Of a DNA stretch of 64,000 nt, positions 46,456 through 59,157 are shown piece after piece. The first letter of the stretch is position 1. The number at the start of each line of letters is the position of its first letter. A model generated the notes under the pieces. That model saw nothing but the letters and a program-made list of their open reading frames with translations. It was not told where the DNA came from and did no database searches. Made by a program: the position numbers and the translations under genes. The stretch is from Oscheius tipulae (taxonomy: Eukaryota > Nematoda > Chromadorea > Rhabditida > Rhabditidae): NCBI GenBank assembly GCA_037178975.1, contig JASJZH010000001.1, positions 3,596,001 to 3,660,000 on the forward strand, written 5' to 3'.

Positions 46456-47311
46456 AAATAGAAGTGTTGACCGGAAGTTTATTGGCAGTTATAATGAGAT
46501 TGTTGGCAATCAAACAGCCCCCTCTCGTCGGGGGCAGGTGCAATACCATCTTTTCTTCCTCGGGAGACTCCCTTTTTGAAAGGGGACAAACTATTAAGGA
46601 CTCCCTTTTCTGAAAGTAGTTTTTGAAGAGATCTCCCTTGTTTGCGCGTAAATAAGGAATCCCTCAGTTCGAAACAATGGAATACGTCAGCGAATAACTT
46701 ATCAGCCTGGCTTCTCTGAACTTTTTCTTCTACTTCTCTTTACTTCTTTCACAAATTCAGCAAATTTTGATAGTTTTCGAAAGTTGTACCGTTTTTGAAC
46801 CTTGTGTATTATTATTCCCGAATCCTAATCTCTCTCTATAAGTCATGTACTCATCCCGCTCCCACATCAAGTTCTTGCGTCCTGTCTCTTCCAAACTTGA
46901 CTCTCTGCTGAGTCGGACTATTCTAACCTTGACTTTTTCTAGAAATATGTACTCCCTGAATGGAACTGAGATAGAGTTCTGGAAAGACTCTTCTAGAAAC
47001 GTCCAAAGACATTTTGTCCAGACTCTGGTGAGACTATTTGTATTCCGACCGCCCAATTTCTTCGGCTAATTAGTCTCGTCATAAATCTCTTGAAATAAAA
47101 AACATTCGTCTTGATTTATACCTTCTTCCTCCTCCTTTTCCTCTGCTTACGATTAGGAGGGCCTTTGCCGACTTTGGTCGCCCTTCTTCCCACAGATATC
47201 GGCTGACAGCGCTCTGTCGAATCCGTTGTGATGAATTCACAGCAGCCGTCGCCAATTATTGGCCATCGATTCATCACAATTCAGTCACAGTCCCCTTTTC
47301 AGTCGCTGGCA
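46456..47311. other. Intergenic region upstream of the GTPase gene
   Basis: About 855 bases; ORFs are short and lack coding signs. It ends in a ccttttcag acceptor 10 bases before the GTPase ATG. Confidence 0.4.
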
Positions 47312-48414
47312 TGCTTCATCAGACCGTGGCCAAGCGGTTCGTGGAACGTCGTAAGAGCAGCTTCGTTCCGACGGATCCGCAGATGACTGTGGTTGTATTG
47401 GGAGCCACCAAGGTACTGTTCAATCGTAGAATACTGTAACTCGTTCAGGTCGGAAAGTCGAGTCTTGTTTCTCAGTACATGTGGCAGGGATTCGATATCG
47501 ACTACAAGCCGACGGTCGAGGAGTTCCATTGGATTGAGTACGATCACGGACAGGACAATCTCTTCACTTTGCAGGTACTACTGTGTGCTCGAACTTTAGC
47601 CTCGACTTGTTCACAAAGAAACTTAAGATCATTGACTCTAGTGGCTCCCACGATTTTCTGGCCATGAGACAGCTCTACTACCGTACTGGAGATGCATTTC
47701 TTGTCGTCTTCTCTGCCGACAGTGAGGACAGTTACACGGAAGCCAAGGAGATTGTAACCCAATTATCGGAAGTCCGGGAGAGAGTGAGCCAGAGAAATTT
47801 TCTTCTCATTAGAAAACAGAAGACTTCCATTGTGTTGGTGGCCAATAAGATTGACAAACGACCGAGATGGAAAGACAAGGAGGCGCACATGTTTGCAGCC
47901 AGGATGGGCATCAATTTCGCCATGATTACGGCAACCGATACTGAACAGGTACTTTAATTCTTCCTCTTTTTAGTAGGCTACGATGTTATGACAACAGTTT
48001 GAAAGGCATCAAACACGGGGAGAGTTCGTAAAAAGGGAAGGAGAGAACGAAGAAGAAGGTCTTAGGAGACATATCTTGACAGACTCCTATTCTTGAAGGT
48101 TGCTGCAAAGTCAGAATAAGTAAGAAACCGGTCCATCTTCCTTTTGTGACCACTGGTTAAAAAAATATTTGCGTCGAAGCTTCCCTTCTAGGTGGCCAGG
48201 GTGTTCAAGATGCTGATGGACAAGTTGAAGGAGTGCTCCGATTTGCCTCAACTCTCACAGCTCAAGAAGAGAAGGTTTCATTGCCGTTCTATCAAAAAAA
48301 TCCAACCTTTGCAGACAATCAATGCCAAACAGCAGTCGTGGCAGCCGGGTGAGTTCCTTCGACGTGGAACAGTTCAAGCAGCGGGAAAGCAAAAAAATTT
48401 GTGTCATTTCGTGA
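47312..48414 (+). CDS. Ras-like small GTPase, RASD (Dexras1/Rhes)-like, with CAAX end
   Basis: The P-loop is VVLGATKVGKSSLV. Switch I is YKPTVEEFHW; switch II region is IIDSSGSHDFLAMRQLYYRTGDAFLVVFS, like the SGNHPFPAMRRL...TGD block of RASD proteins, with no Gln at the Ras-61 position. The base-specific motif is ANKID and the last box is ITATD. Splicing 48276-48314 puts the C terminus in the frame SRVSSFDVEQFKQRESKKICVIS, ending in the prenylation CAAX box CVIS, which confirms that junction. A long intron spans about 47950-48191. AATAAA follows the stop directly. Convergent with the C6 gene 14 bases away. Confidence 0.82.
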
Positions 48415-48427
48415 ATAAATCCGCTTT

Positions 48428-48834
48428 TTATTCTTTGGCACACGCGATTGCTGTCAATTTGACATCTTCTCCCGCGGGCTTGAAGATCCAGTTGGATCCT
48501 GAGCAGCTAAGTTGGTTCGATTTGATGGCAGCCGACGGGGCCACGAACTCCTGGCCTTTTTGATTGTAGAACCAGACTTCGTAGCCTTTTGGACAGGCGA
48601 ATGTGGCCTAAACTTCTTAGGAACTTTTCGTTTTTTTGAGGATACCTTGGTGCCGGACTGTTTGAGAGCGATTCCAGCCGGAAGGAAAGTGCATTTTGGA
48701 CAGTTCACCTTACGCGGATTGTAAATCGAAGTGACGGCAGGACAACCAGCTGTGAAAATGTTACTTATTCTGTGGGAAAATTCACCAAAGACTTGACAGA
48801 CGAAGAAGGCGACAAAGAAAAGCAACGATCGCAT
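48428..48834 (-). CDS. Secreted C6-domain protein
   Basis: Signal peptide MRSLLFFVAFFVCQVF, then after a 36-base intron AGCPAVTSIYNPRKVNCPKCTFLPAG. Removing the 38-base intron at about 48611-48648 joins GTK to ATFACPKGYEVWFY, followed by LSCSGSNWIF and a final AIACAKE. Six Cys in the pattern C-C-C-C-C-C with aromatic spacing fits the nematode C6 domain (PF01681 type). Function unknown; extracellular. Its 3' end almost touches that of the GTPase gene. Confidence 0.75.
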
Positions 48835-49116
48835 GGTTCGGAAAACGACCTGTGAAACAGAACCGACGCTTTTCAATCGGACCGAATCGAAAAAAAGCAC
48901 ATGCTGTAATAGCGCCTTTGTAGGGAACAGGAGAACCAAGGTTTCGAGATGAATAGGGGCAAAAGAGTCTGAAACAAGAAGTATTTATGCTTCACCCATA
49001 CATATATCACAATTTGTGGTCACAGTCAAAACTAGTAAAGCTCTCGCTCAAATATATAAGAATATGTTAGAGAAAGGAAATGACGAGGCTAAAATTACAT
49101 TTTGTATGGCAATGGT

Positions 49117-50159
49117 TCAAGAATGCGAGATGATCATCCAGCTGATGACGAAATAAAAGAGAAAGACTGGATAAATGACGAGTAGCTTTTTCTTTTCAGG
49201 CTGACATCCGGCCAGGAAGCCCATAGCGGCTACAAGAAAGTTTTATGGAGATCGAGAGAAAGACTGACCATATGTTGACCAGCAGAAACCGATACCGGTG
49301 AGCAACAGTCGGAGGTAGAAGACTTTCTGATGGAGGAGGGTGGAGCAGACGAGAGCCGAGACCAGCGGAGGTAACAGACAATATCCAATGACGCATATAG
49401 ATTGGAAAAATGATCTAAAAGAATGTTTGTGATGTAAATCAGGAAAGAAATAAACATTTTGCCTCCAAGCAGTTTGATGTTCGCTGTGACAACTATAGCT
49501 CCGAAAAAGGTAATTGTGAAAACTTGAGTGAACTGGGGAGCATGTCCATCGGATGTATTGTGCTGGAGAAGCCTAAAAGGATTCATGTGAGCACTCGAAA
49601 AGGAATACTTACAGAGACAATCCGACACAAATGAAAAGAGGACCCCACAAGTCCCAATCTTTGAGGAGCTGTTCCTTGTCACCGTGTGGCAGAATGACAT
49701 GTCCAAATTTGGCTCCAACTGTGCGCAGATCGCGTTTCTATAAAATGAACCATATAAAGAAATTAATAAAAGGTTACAATGGTGTCCCATACTGGCTCGT
49801 CTAGTGTATCCAGTTCTGAATCCAAATTGACTTCTTGCATCGGTCCTCTTCTCGGAGCCGTCGATTTAGAAGATTCTGAAAGCGGACCTATCGTTTCGCT
49901 AACAGATGCTTTGTTTTTGTTGTGTTTGTAACTCATTCCCAGTTCTAAACGTGTCTTCTCAAAGGAAAGAAGGCGCCTGTATGCAAAAAAGCATACCTGA
50001 TCCTCCAATGTGTCCAGTAAGAACTTCCGGTCTATTGCTCCTTCTGGCTTCTTCTTTAGCAGCAATTTCCTTCTCTAACTGAAAAGTGAACAATCAAACT
50101 AGATCTTGAAGAGTTCTAACCTGTTCAATGTCGATGGCTGCATTCCCGAAGGCGGCCAT
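49117..50159 (-). CDS. YIPF6-like Golgi/ER membrane protein
   Basis: Five-span Yip1-domain protein of ER-Golgi transport. It starts MAAFGNAAIDIEQLEKE; signature ELDTLDEPVWDTIKRDLRTVGAKFGHVI-like block (contains TLDEPVWDTI) is that of YIPF6; then DLWGPLFICV, QVFTITFFGAIVV, GKMSFFQSICVIGYCLLPP, and final spans ending ISWMIISHS. Short introns throughout. Divergent with the primase gene, 266 bases apart. Confidence 0.9.
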
Positions 50160-50425
50160 CGTCTGCTTCGGGATCTGTAAACTTGTTATCATAATTTTGA
50201 CAAGAAAGTACACAAAAAACTATGATTTAGAGAAGAAAAAAAAAACGGATGAAACGAGGGAAATTTGCCAGCAAATTAAAAGGGACCCATCTGACGAAAT
50301 TCGCGCCGGGACTCACGACCAAATACTATTGCGGGAAATGGGGAATTTCAAAAGTTTCATTTCTAACTTTTTCGCTGCAGTTTCTCATCTTTTTCTTACT
50401 GAAACTTATCTGATATTCAGCAAAA
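50160..50425. promoter_or_regulatory. Bidirectional intergenic region, YIPF6 / PRIM2
   Basis: Divergent starts 266 bases apart imply a shared promoter region. It ends with gatattcag five bases before the PRIM2 ATG, compatible with trans-splicing. No defined motif. Confidence 0.4.
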
Positions 50426-52333
50426 ATGCAATTCAACTCTCCCAGACAAAAGGTGACAAATGCCGTGGCTGCATCAAAAAGTCGCAAGGTGTGTGGTCTT
50501 TGTTTTTTTGTGAAAAACTTTTTCAGACCCTGGGCTTTGTTGAGAACAACAGTACTGGTAGTGGAAAGATCAACATCAGCATGTATTCTACACCACCGTT
50601 AGAAGATATAACCTTAACAGAATTCGATGAAATTGCCCAAGAAAGATTGACTATTCTCAGGGTTAGCTGGTTTTCTGTGCATTCTCATATCGCTAACTCC
50701 AGTTCATCGAGGATACCAAGGAGCGTCATACATTCGGCAGCGAGGAATACACGAAGGCTTTGGAAAACAAGATGAGAACGGCTTTTCCCATTGCGAACAT
50801 AGGTACGCTGCTTTGTCTCGAAGGGAATAACATGATATGTTTTAGCTCCTGGCCTGAACAATACAGATTTGAACAATTGGAAAAGAAAGGATAATATTGG
50901 TCATTTCATTCTTCGTCTTGCATTCTGTAGGAATCCGGAGCAGACAAAATGGTTCATTAACCAGGAGGTCGATTTGTTCAGGTTCTTAAAAGATTTTTCA
51001 AATCTCTAATACAAAAAAAGTTCAGATATCGTTTAAAACAGCTCGATCAATGGCCCAATTTCCAAGCCGAGTTCTTGAAGATGAACAATCTCAACATCCA
51101 AGTTGTTTCCAAAGAGGAACAGTACGAACTGCAGCCTCTTCTGGATGTTAGTTTCGGCACCATCGAAGTAGCGTCTTCCATGCATTGTTATTTCAAGGTA
51201 GCCCTTGTATTTTTGTTATGACATGCAAAGCTTTAGCTTCCTTTCACCGACGCCTTTGACCTGATCCGACGAAGAAAGGTCCTTCTTCGTCGTGGAATGG
51301 CTTACATTCACAATGAGAGTCTCGCCTCCGCTCTTTGTGGCACTCTTCGTGCTCAAATGATGGCCACAATGACGAGAGCTTTCAAGCAACTGGCCATGTT
51401 GGAGGAGGAGAACAGGATTTTCCCACGTCTGGCACGTCTGGCCAACAACGCCTATACTGGAAAGACATACGAGGGAAATGAAAATGGAGAAAAGATTAGC
51501 AGACATCAACTGGATCAGGTTGATCTGTTTATTTTTAAATCAATCTTGTTTTCAGCTATGCGGAGCCTCTTTTCCTCCGTGCATGAAGCAGATTCATCAG
51601 CGATTCCGTTCCGAACATCACTTGAGACACGGAGCGAGACGACAGTATGGTCTTTTCCTGAAAGGAATCGGTCTCTCGCTGGAAGAAGCTCTCACCTTTA
51701 TGAGAGAAGAATTCACGAAGAAGATCGACTCTGATAAGGTACGAGTCTTTCAAACTTTGCAAAATAAGCTTTCAGTTCGATAAACAGTACGCGTACAATG
51801 TTCGTCACATGTATGGAAAGGAGGGAAAACGGGTCGGCTATCCTGCTCTCCCTTGTTCCACAATCATCTTGAGTAATCCTCCAGCTGCAGGAGACTGCCA
51901 TGGCTGCCCGTTCAAACACACTGATCACGCTCTTTTGGCCCAGCGTTTGGCAAAAGACAATCTGACGAGGGAACAAGTAAACCAGGTTAGTTCGTTCATT
52001 CACCGCCGCGAATTGCAGTTGTTTCAGGTTATCGAATTCACCAAGGTTAGCGCCTACGACAAGGCCTGTACCCGATTCTTTGAATTCTCACATAAAATGG
52101 AAAGTGGAGCTCTGGGACAGCTAATCGTTCATCCCAATCAGTTCTACGAGCTGTCCAAAGAGGTTCTTTTGTCTATATTACAGTAGGGAGTGTTTAAATT
52201 CCAGGTCTTGTCAGGAACTCGGGCCAAAGACAACCACATTCGTATGTCCCAGGCACAGTCGACCCAGAAATCAGATTTCAATCCGTTCCCGACAGTCCTC
52301 AAGCCGATTGACGATGATGACGACGACTTTTAA
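50426..52333 (+). CDS. pri-2: DNA primase large subunit
   Basis: Regulatory subunit of primase in DNA polymerase alpha-primase. It starts [10 protein letters not shown]; middle has [19 protein letters not shown] and [17 protein letters not shown]. The C-terminal Fe-S domain carries four Cys: [27 protein letters not shown] region and [11 protein letters not shown], with the conserved [18 protein letters not shown] between. It ends in an acidic run (DDDDDDF). Exons are joined by short introns, for example about 51519-51555 and 51738-51776. The cluster-binding Cys appear complete. Confidence 0.93.
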
Positions 52334-53726
52334 CAAGGCGACACGGGTAACTTTTGTAGCATCGCTTTCCATCCTTCTGTGTATCAGTTTCATAAATTTG
52401 GCCAGTTTAACGCTTTGTTGTGGCACGACCTTCTTCATCTTTTTCCGCGTCTCACTCCCGCTGGCCACAGCCATTCTTTGTTATCATACTCTCCATCGGC
52501 GCAACAATGCCAAAGGGAAACTAGTCAAGAACTTCTGCACTACTGTAATCTTTTCAAGTGGTCTCGAGTACAATAAGAATTGGATCAGACAGGGGAAGAC
52601 TTCTTCAAACTTTCCATTAGATCTGATCACTAAACGGACAAGGAACAGTTCGCCGAAAAGTGGTCTACACACCCCGTAATCTGTGACGACAATGTCAGAT
52701 CAGGGATTCTCTACCGAATTGACGTCATAAGGAACTGGAAAGATCCGACTGAATATGTCTATACAAGACAAAGATTGTTCTTTACACTCGGACAGAAGTG
52801 TAACCCAGCAGACACAATATGTTTTTCTTCGTTTTACTCGAGAGAAGAACGGTAATCACTCGGCACAACCAGGCTCTGTGACGTCATCGGCGTCGAAGGT
52901 CGTCTTCATGTTCGTGTGGCGTCTCTTTTTTCCAATTGTTCTCGAGGGGCGGAGTCGCACAATCTTATAAAAGAATTGAGCCCCGGTTCTGACCTCGAAC
53001 TATCTCTTTCTGTCTCATGTCTACTGCTTTTTGAGATCCATATTTACAGTTTCTCTCGATTTGAAGGATTCATCCAATTTGAACACACTAGGAATCGGGA
53101 TATACGAGTTCGGCATTTAGACATTTCACTCTACTTTATGAGAAAATGACTTGGTAGAAACGATGGAAATCTTACTGCGGTACAATGGCGTTCGGCGACT
53201 CGCAAATCCCTTTTCCAGCATTGCGATATTCTGGAAAACAGGCTTCGACTTGCTTTATAAGTTCTTAATTGCCGCTTTCTACTTTCCAGAAGACTACACT
53301 TTTCTGGAAAGTGTCAGGTCGAGCACGAAGATGCGGTGTGAACGAAAGATACTTCGGGTACCTGTTTTTTGTTTCCGAAGAATGCGAAGTTCCAATAGTT
53401 TTTAGAAAGACTAAACATATATAAGACTCATTTACAGCTTTAGCTGGCCAGAAATTCACAGGCCTAACAGTTAAATTCTTTACAGTTACGTTGTCCTGTT
53501 CTTACAGCCTAACCACTTCCTATCAGTTTTTGTATCATCTCTTTTCAACAAAGACCCATAACGCAAACTCTCTTCACATATCATTTCCGCTTTATTTTCT
53601 TCAGCAGACAGTGACCCCTTGTTTGGCGGCTGCCGAGACACAGCAGCCGGTTTGAGTTTTAGAAACAACCGCCACACAATACTCCATTCTTTGTTTCTAT
53701 TCTTTCACGAACTGTCTCGTCTTCAG
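52334..53726. other. Gene-free intergenic region
   Basis: About 1.4 kb. ORFs at 52308-52679 and 53151-53405 lack domains and splice support. An acceptor cgtcttcag ends directly at the next gene's ATG. Confidence 0.4.
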
Positions 53727-54424
53727 ATGCTCCTCTTACTGCTTCTCGTTCTTCCAGTGACCCTGGGCCAAATGGTCCCGCAATGTACTTGTAGTCAGTT
53801 CGAGCCATGTCTTGGAGGAGCACAGAGTAGTATTATGCAATGTGCTGATCAGTGTCAGGTAGTCTTGACCGGTAGAGCCCATTAAATTTGCTATGTATAG
53901 GCTCATGTCGGCGATCTGGGTGCATCTTATCCAGCTCTTCGCAGTTGTATCCTCCAGAAAGAGTCCCAGATCCAATCAGTCATTAGCTGTCAGAAGAACC
54001 AAATGAATGGTGCTTGTGCTGCCGCTCCAGGAGGCCAGGTCCCCAAAAGATTCCCTGAAACTTTGAAGATTGCCGCCTTCGCAGAGATCAACGGCATGTT
54101 GGCGAGGTCGGGAATCGCCTCGGAGGCCAAGACTTTCATGGCTGCTGGAAAGAAATTTGCCACCTGCATCATGAAGTGTATGGAACGAGGCAGTGGAAAG
54201 TGCTTCAAGAAACTCAAGTGAGTCTAGGGTGCGATTGTTTCCAAAAGAGTCTCTTCAGATGCGGACTGGCTCTTCCTCCCGACAACGTTCTTGTTCAGTC
54301 GACGAAACGTTGTGCTATCGCCTCCGGATTCAATACACCGGCTGTCCAACAGCTCTGTCACTGTGTCGCCGGAGCTGGTGTTAGGAATCTCGCCTCTCTC
54401 TGTTCACGCATCCAGATCTCATAA
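53727..54424 (+). CDS. Secreted Cys-rich protein, unknown (nematode type)
   Basis: Signal peptide MLLLLLLVLPVTLG; then QCTCSQFEPCLGGAQ, a first Cys-rich repeat with CADQCQ and LRSCI, a linker MNGACAAAPGGQVPKRFPETLKIAAFAEINGML (part), a helical FMAAGKKFATCIMKC, and a final Cys-rich part (KCGLALPPDN, LCHCVAGAGV, LCSRIQIS). Cys spacing suggests two or three small disulfide helices. I do not recognise the family. ATG immediately follows CTTCAG, a trans-splice-like position. Introns 53860-53900 and 54219-54259. Confidence 0.7.
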
Positions 54425-54788
54425 TGGACAACAACTTCACACTGGTCATGTACATTCTTGTCGATAATGAATATTCTTCTGAAGATAGTTAGACGTTTAA
54501 AATGAGAAGCTTCCCATAAAAATTCGGAAAGATACAAGATCAGTATCGAGAGAAGAGAAAACCTGAAAAAAAACCTAAAAGATGGTCGATCCTTGACCCA
54601 AAGAAACGAGTTCACGAAGACAAAGAGTTGTGAGTCACAAAGGGAGCAAATGTTTGGTGGTCAGCCTGATCTCAGATATATATCTCCCACAATGACATCA
54701 CGCCATGTGTCCAACCTTTTTTACAACCTAAAGGTGCTTCTCGGTCATCGATTACATTCTTCTTTCTGTCTATACAACTTGGTCGCAT
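54425..54788. other. Short intergenic region
   Basis: About 360 bases between same-strand genes; no coding frame, contains the next gene's promoter or 5'UTR. Confidence 0.35.
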
Positions 54789-56262
54789 ATGCGAATCTCT
54801 TCTCTACTTTTTCTTCTTCTCCCTCATGTCTACTCCTACTCTTACTCCCGAAATGGATATAAGGAGAAAAAGGCCGGACACCCAGTGATTCTGGGTCAGT
54901 TAATGCCAGTCTTTTAAAAGAATCCAACTGTTCAGTCCCGGGAGATGGTGGTAGTCAACTCCATGCCAAATTAACCGGAAAACCGGATGTCGTTCACTTC
55001 TGGTGTGACAAAACAACTTCCGACTACTACGAACTATGGCTCAATCTCCAGGTTTTTGTCCCTCTTTCGGGTCTGGTCGACTGTTTTGTAGACAACATGC
55101 AGTACGTCTTTTAATGGGAAAAGACATGAGTCTGGTTCAGATTGGTCTGGGACAATGAAACGAAGACGACTCATAATATGCCAGGAGTAGAAGTTCGTGT
55201 TCCTGGTTTTGGAGGAACGGACACTGTCGAATGGATCGACACAAGCAAAGTTTGACATTCGAGTTTTGATAAAATAGAATTGTTCAGAGAAGCTCGGGCC
55301 GCTACTTCTCGGATATAGCCGAAATGCTCGTTTCAATGGGCTACAAACGTGGAAAAGATCTTTTGGGAGCTCCCTATGACTGGAGAAAGAGTCCCAGTAG
55401 GTCAATCGATCAGCTCTTCTATTCAACTTCTAGATGAATTGACCGAGTTCTATACCCTGTTGAAGACTCAAATCGAGACAGCCTTCCGATGGAATAACAA
55501 CAAGAAAGTAGTAATTTTGGGTCACAGCATGGGCAATCCGGTCATGCTCTACTTCTATCATAACCACGTGGATCAAGAGTGGAAGGACAAGTACATCAAA
55601 TCTCACGTCTCGTTGGCCGGTCCTTGGGGAGGAAGCATGCAAATCGTGCAGTTGTATGCCTCCGGGTACGACCTGAATGTTTGGGAGTTGGACTTCTGGG
55701 AGAAACAGCTACGCACAGCTCAGAGGACATTTACTTCTTCCGCATTCCTCTTCCCGAGTTCGGCTGTTTGGAACGATACCGAGGTTCTGGCCACTACTCC
55801 CGATAAGAACTATACTGTAAGCTTCTGTTTAGAAAAATACATTCGATATCAGATAGCCAATCTCCAGGAATACTTCACAGATATTGGATATCCATTAGGT
55901 TGGGAGATGTACAAGGCCTCAGCCAGCTTGAAACTGGAGGCACCTGGTGTACCTATCCACTGTGCTTATGGTACAAAAATCAACACACCGGAAAGCTTCC
56001 ATTGGCAGAAGGGGTTCCCCGATAAGACTCCTTCGGCAATGAACGGGGATGGAGACGGAACGGGTGGGAGATTCCAATTCAAAAACACGCAAAAATTTCA
56101 GTGAACGTGAGAAGTGCTCTTGTCTGTAATGCGTGGAATGAAGGGAACAATCACGGGTATAATGTTACCATTCAAGAAATCGAAAGAACCGATCATATGA
56201 TGATTCTTCAGAGTCCAGCCGCTTTGGAACTTGTCCGAAAGGCCGCTTACGGGGAGATATGA
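54789..56262 (+). CDS. Lysosomal phospholipase A2 group XV (LCAT family)
   Basis: Secreted/lysosomal acyltransferase-phospholipase acting on glycerophospholipids. Signal peptide MRISSLLFLLLPHVYS; HPVILVPGDGGSQLHAKL; the lid disulfide region HFWCDKTTSDYYELW; LVWDNETKTTH; VRVPGFGGTD; GAPYDWRKSP; nucleophile in LGHSMGNPV; VSLAGPWGGS; catalytic Asp in MNGDGDGTV and His in RTDHMMI. Order and spacing follow PLA2G15. Introns include about 54893-54934 and 56064-56101. AATAAA at 56270. Confidence 0.93.
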
Positions 56263-57280
56263 AAACACAATAAAGCTCTATTGAGCTTACCCTGATCTAA
56301 ATTTGTAAAGTTTCGTGGTACTGTCGGTACTCTTTCCAAATCATCTTTAATTATGTAATTATTTCAATAAACTATTCTGAATATAGTAGTCACGGCGTGA
56401 CTTCCCTGTGCTTTCCGTACTCTTAAAGCAATTTTAGGAATAGTTCCATGAACAACTTCTTTCCACAACTTATCCTCGTACTCACAGCTGTTCGATGGTT
56501 GCGCCCAAAATCTATTTATGTATCCGTCTTGTTCCTTTACTTTTTCATACGTTTGCTTGTATATAAGTTCAGAGTAACACAGACAGGTAAACGAAGCGCA
56601 ACCGTCCAATACGCGTGTTTTTGTTCTGAAGAATGTTAAAATCTGCTGTCTTCGACTGTTTCACCGTCCCTTAGTCTCGACTTAGCATTGACAACAGGAG
56701 GCTTCGCCGCTTCTCCAATAGCCTAACTTCCCAGGTTTTCTCCAAAGCTGACTTGTCAACTAAACTCTTAACATGCCATGACTTGTAAGCTTTTTGCTCA
56801 TGGCGACAGACGGACGGGAACTATTACGCCTTAGTAGGTAAGTTCCATTGTGATTTAAAAAGCGATCGCGAAAAGAGGGGTGGACTCTACAAAAACCGGA
56901 AAAAAGAATGTGCTGCAAAAATCCGCGCGAATGTTCGACCTGATTTCAAACGGCCGTTTTTGATTCTTGAATTTTTACAACCTTCATCTCCATCTTTTGC
57001 CCCCGATGTTTTCACTATTTTTCCTGTTTATTACGTAATTACTACTTGTCACAATTCGCCTTTCAATTATGGAGAAAAAAGACAAAATCAGCATAAATTT
57101 ACTCGGAATCAATCTCCTCCTCCGAGGAAGGAACGTTATCATTATAGTCGACCAAATCACAAACAATAGCATCACCCTTAGCTATAAAATATTACTCAAC
57201 AGCAATAGCATGGGCGTAGAAGAACTTTTTGAGGGCATGTATTTGACTATGTTATCCTTCAAGTCTTAAACCAACCCTTT
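56263..57280. other. AT-rich intergenic region
   Basis: About 1 kb after the phospholipase gene. ORF at 57069-57269 is AT-rich with no domain. Probably degraded repeats; nothing specific recognised. Confidence 0.35.
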
Positions 57281-57630
57281 GCGTTTCTTACGCCTTTTCA
57301 CTGCTTTTCTCAACTTTTTGCCTTACCTTTCATGTCTTTTCTTGCTCTCTTCAAGTAATATAAACTAGAACTGTCTTGCATAATGATAATTGACTCCTAT
57401 CGGTTGACCAACAGACGGGAGCAGATTGTACCAACAGAGAACAAGGCAGTCTTAGTTTTTATTTCTTGAAGCGAACAAGAAAAGACATAAAAGGTAAGGC
57501 AAAAAGTTGGGAAAAGTAGTGAAAAGGCGTAGAAATTGTAAATGAGAAAAAGATTCCAAAATCTCGCCGAGTTCAAAAATGCGCGCGAAAACCCGTTTGA
57601 ATGAACCGAGCCGCCTGCCGAACTATTACC
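57281..57630. mobile_element. Truncated Merlin-type MITE (relative of 9797-10237)
   Basis: Its interior is the reverse complement of the MITE at 9.8-10.2 kb (for example AATTGACTCCTATCGGTTGA against its complement there). The right end is complete (CGCCTGCCGAACTATTACC); the left end lacks the outermost roughly 95 bases. No target duplication remains. Confidence 0.88.
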
Positions 57631-58345
57631 CACTATCGTGGTAGGTTATCACGCAATTCGACCCACGGCTCGAATTTTCTTAATACGTAAGGTCCACTAC
57701 ACTTTCTCAAAAAGATGAAATGGTACGCGGTTCGGTTTTCAGCCGGTTTTCTGAGACACTGCTAAACTAGTTTTTAACGCTTAAAACATTAAACCATATC
57801 CTATTTGATCCATTAGTAACCAGAAATGAGTCTACAACCAAATTTGAAATTTTAGAAAATTTTGCCTAAGAATGCGCCGAATACGCTACAACAAGTGAAC
57901 ATTTTCATGATTCGACCGTACAGATAAGCCTTAATTTTGTTAAATAGAATTTTTGCGAATTTCTGAGCTAGTAGAACGGTGAAGCACGTCACTCTCACTT
58001 TACCAGTTTATTTTTCATCTGACCTGTATTTTTCGTCTCATAGCTTTGTGCATTCTTCACTCAAAAATTACTGTTTTCGAGGTCCCTCGCTATGAGTATT
58101 CAGCGAATAAACTAGTAAATGATTGCTCATTCATGTATTTCTGTCAGTCGAATGAACAGTCTCTGAGTCTGGACTCACTAGGCCACGTCGATCTGTCGTT
58201 CGACACGCTAGTGAGCCTTTGGGGCAACAGCTCTCTGAGCATGACCACGGCTCGCGATTGGGACGTAGATGAATACCATCTACGCGACGTGAGGAATTCG
58301 ACACATGCCTCTCAACCGGACTCTTTCAAAATTTCGCTGGATTCG
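57631..58345. other. AT-rich intergenic stretch before the Tc element
   Basis: About 700 bases without credible coding or RNA features. A 107-codon frame at 58046-58369 runs into the outer inverted repeat and has no domain. Confidence 0.35.
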
Positions 58346-58493
58346 TTGCATTCTGGCGCGGGATTTTGAGGTTACAGAAGTAGCACCAGCGGATTCGACG
58401 GCTTTCAAAACCCCCGGGTAGGTATGCTTCAGCAATTCAGATGTTTTTTTTAAGACCAGGCGGGCACTTTTACTAATAGACATGCAGAAACCA
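58346..58493. repeat. Outer inverted repeat flanking the Tc3-like element (partner 61197-61345)
   Basis: Contains GCATTCTGGCGCGGGAT and CCCGGGTAGGTATGCTTC, found as reverse complement at 61197-61345 with about 85% identity by eye. It either extends the element's inverted repeats to nearly 180 bases, or belongs to an older element. The right partner is followed by GTGACTCTAAAATTTTGCACC (61348-61371 region), a second copy of a Tc-like end. Confidence 0.7.
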
Positions 58494-59157
58494 TGGTGCA
58501 AAATTATAGGGTCACTAGACAAAAACGCTTTTAAAAACCTTTACACGTTACAGCTTGTCAACATAAAATGCTTATGAGGTAAGGCAGTTCGTCTCTGATA
58601 GTCACCATGCCTCGTGGTACCCAACTGTCCAGCGAGGAACGTGTTCAAGTCCACACTCTTCAAGATCTCGAATGATCGCCGAAAAGCTGGGTCGAAGCAG
58701 GAATGTGGTCAACAACTACGTACGCAATCCTGGAACGTATTGAACTGCTCTACACACTAGACGACCCAGGAAATTGTCGATGCGAGACGAGAGAAGAGTC
58801 GCCAGACGTGTGTCCAACCAAGTTGTCAGTTGTCGTCAGGTCATCGCTGAGCTGAATCTTCCGGTCTCCAAGTGGACCGTCCTTCAATCCATAGCACGTA
58901 ATCCGAATCTGAAACAAGAAAAGATGAAGCCGGCTCTTCGGCTTCAAGTACATCACAAAGTGGCCAGGCTCAACTTCTGCAGAGCTACATGATAACCGAT
59001 TGGGAAAAGGTGTGTTACTTTTGTTTTTTTTTCTATTTTTAACCAACAGGTCGTCTTTTCAGATGAGAAAAAGTTCAATTTGAATGGACCGGACGGTTTT
59101 GACTACTATTGGAGAGACCTTAGGAAAGATCTGCGCTTGATGTCCAGGAGAAATTTT

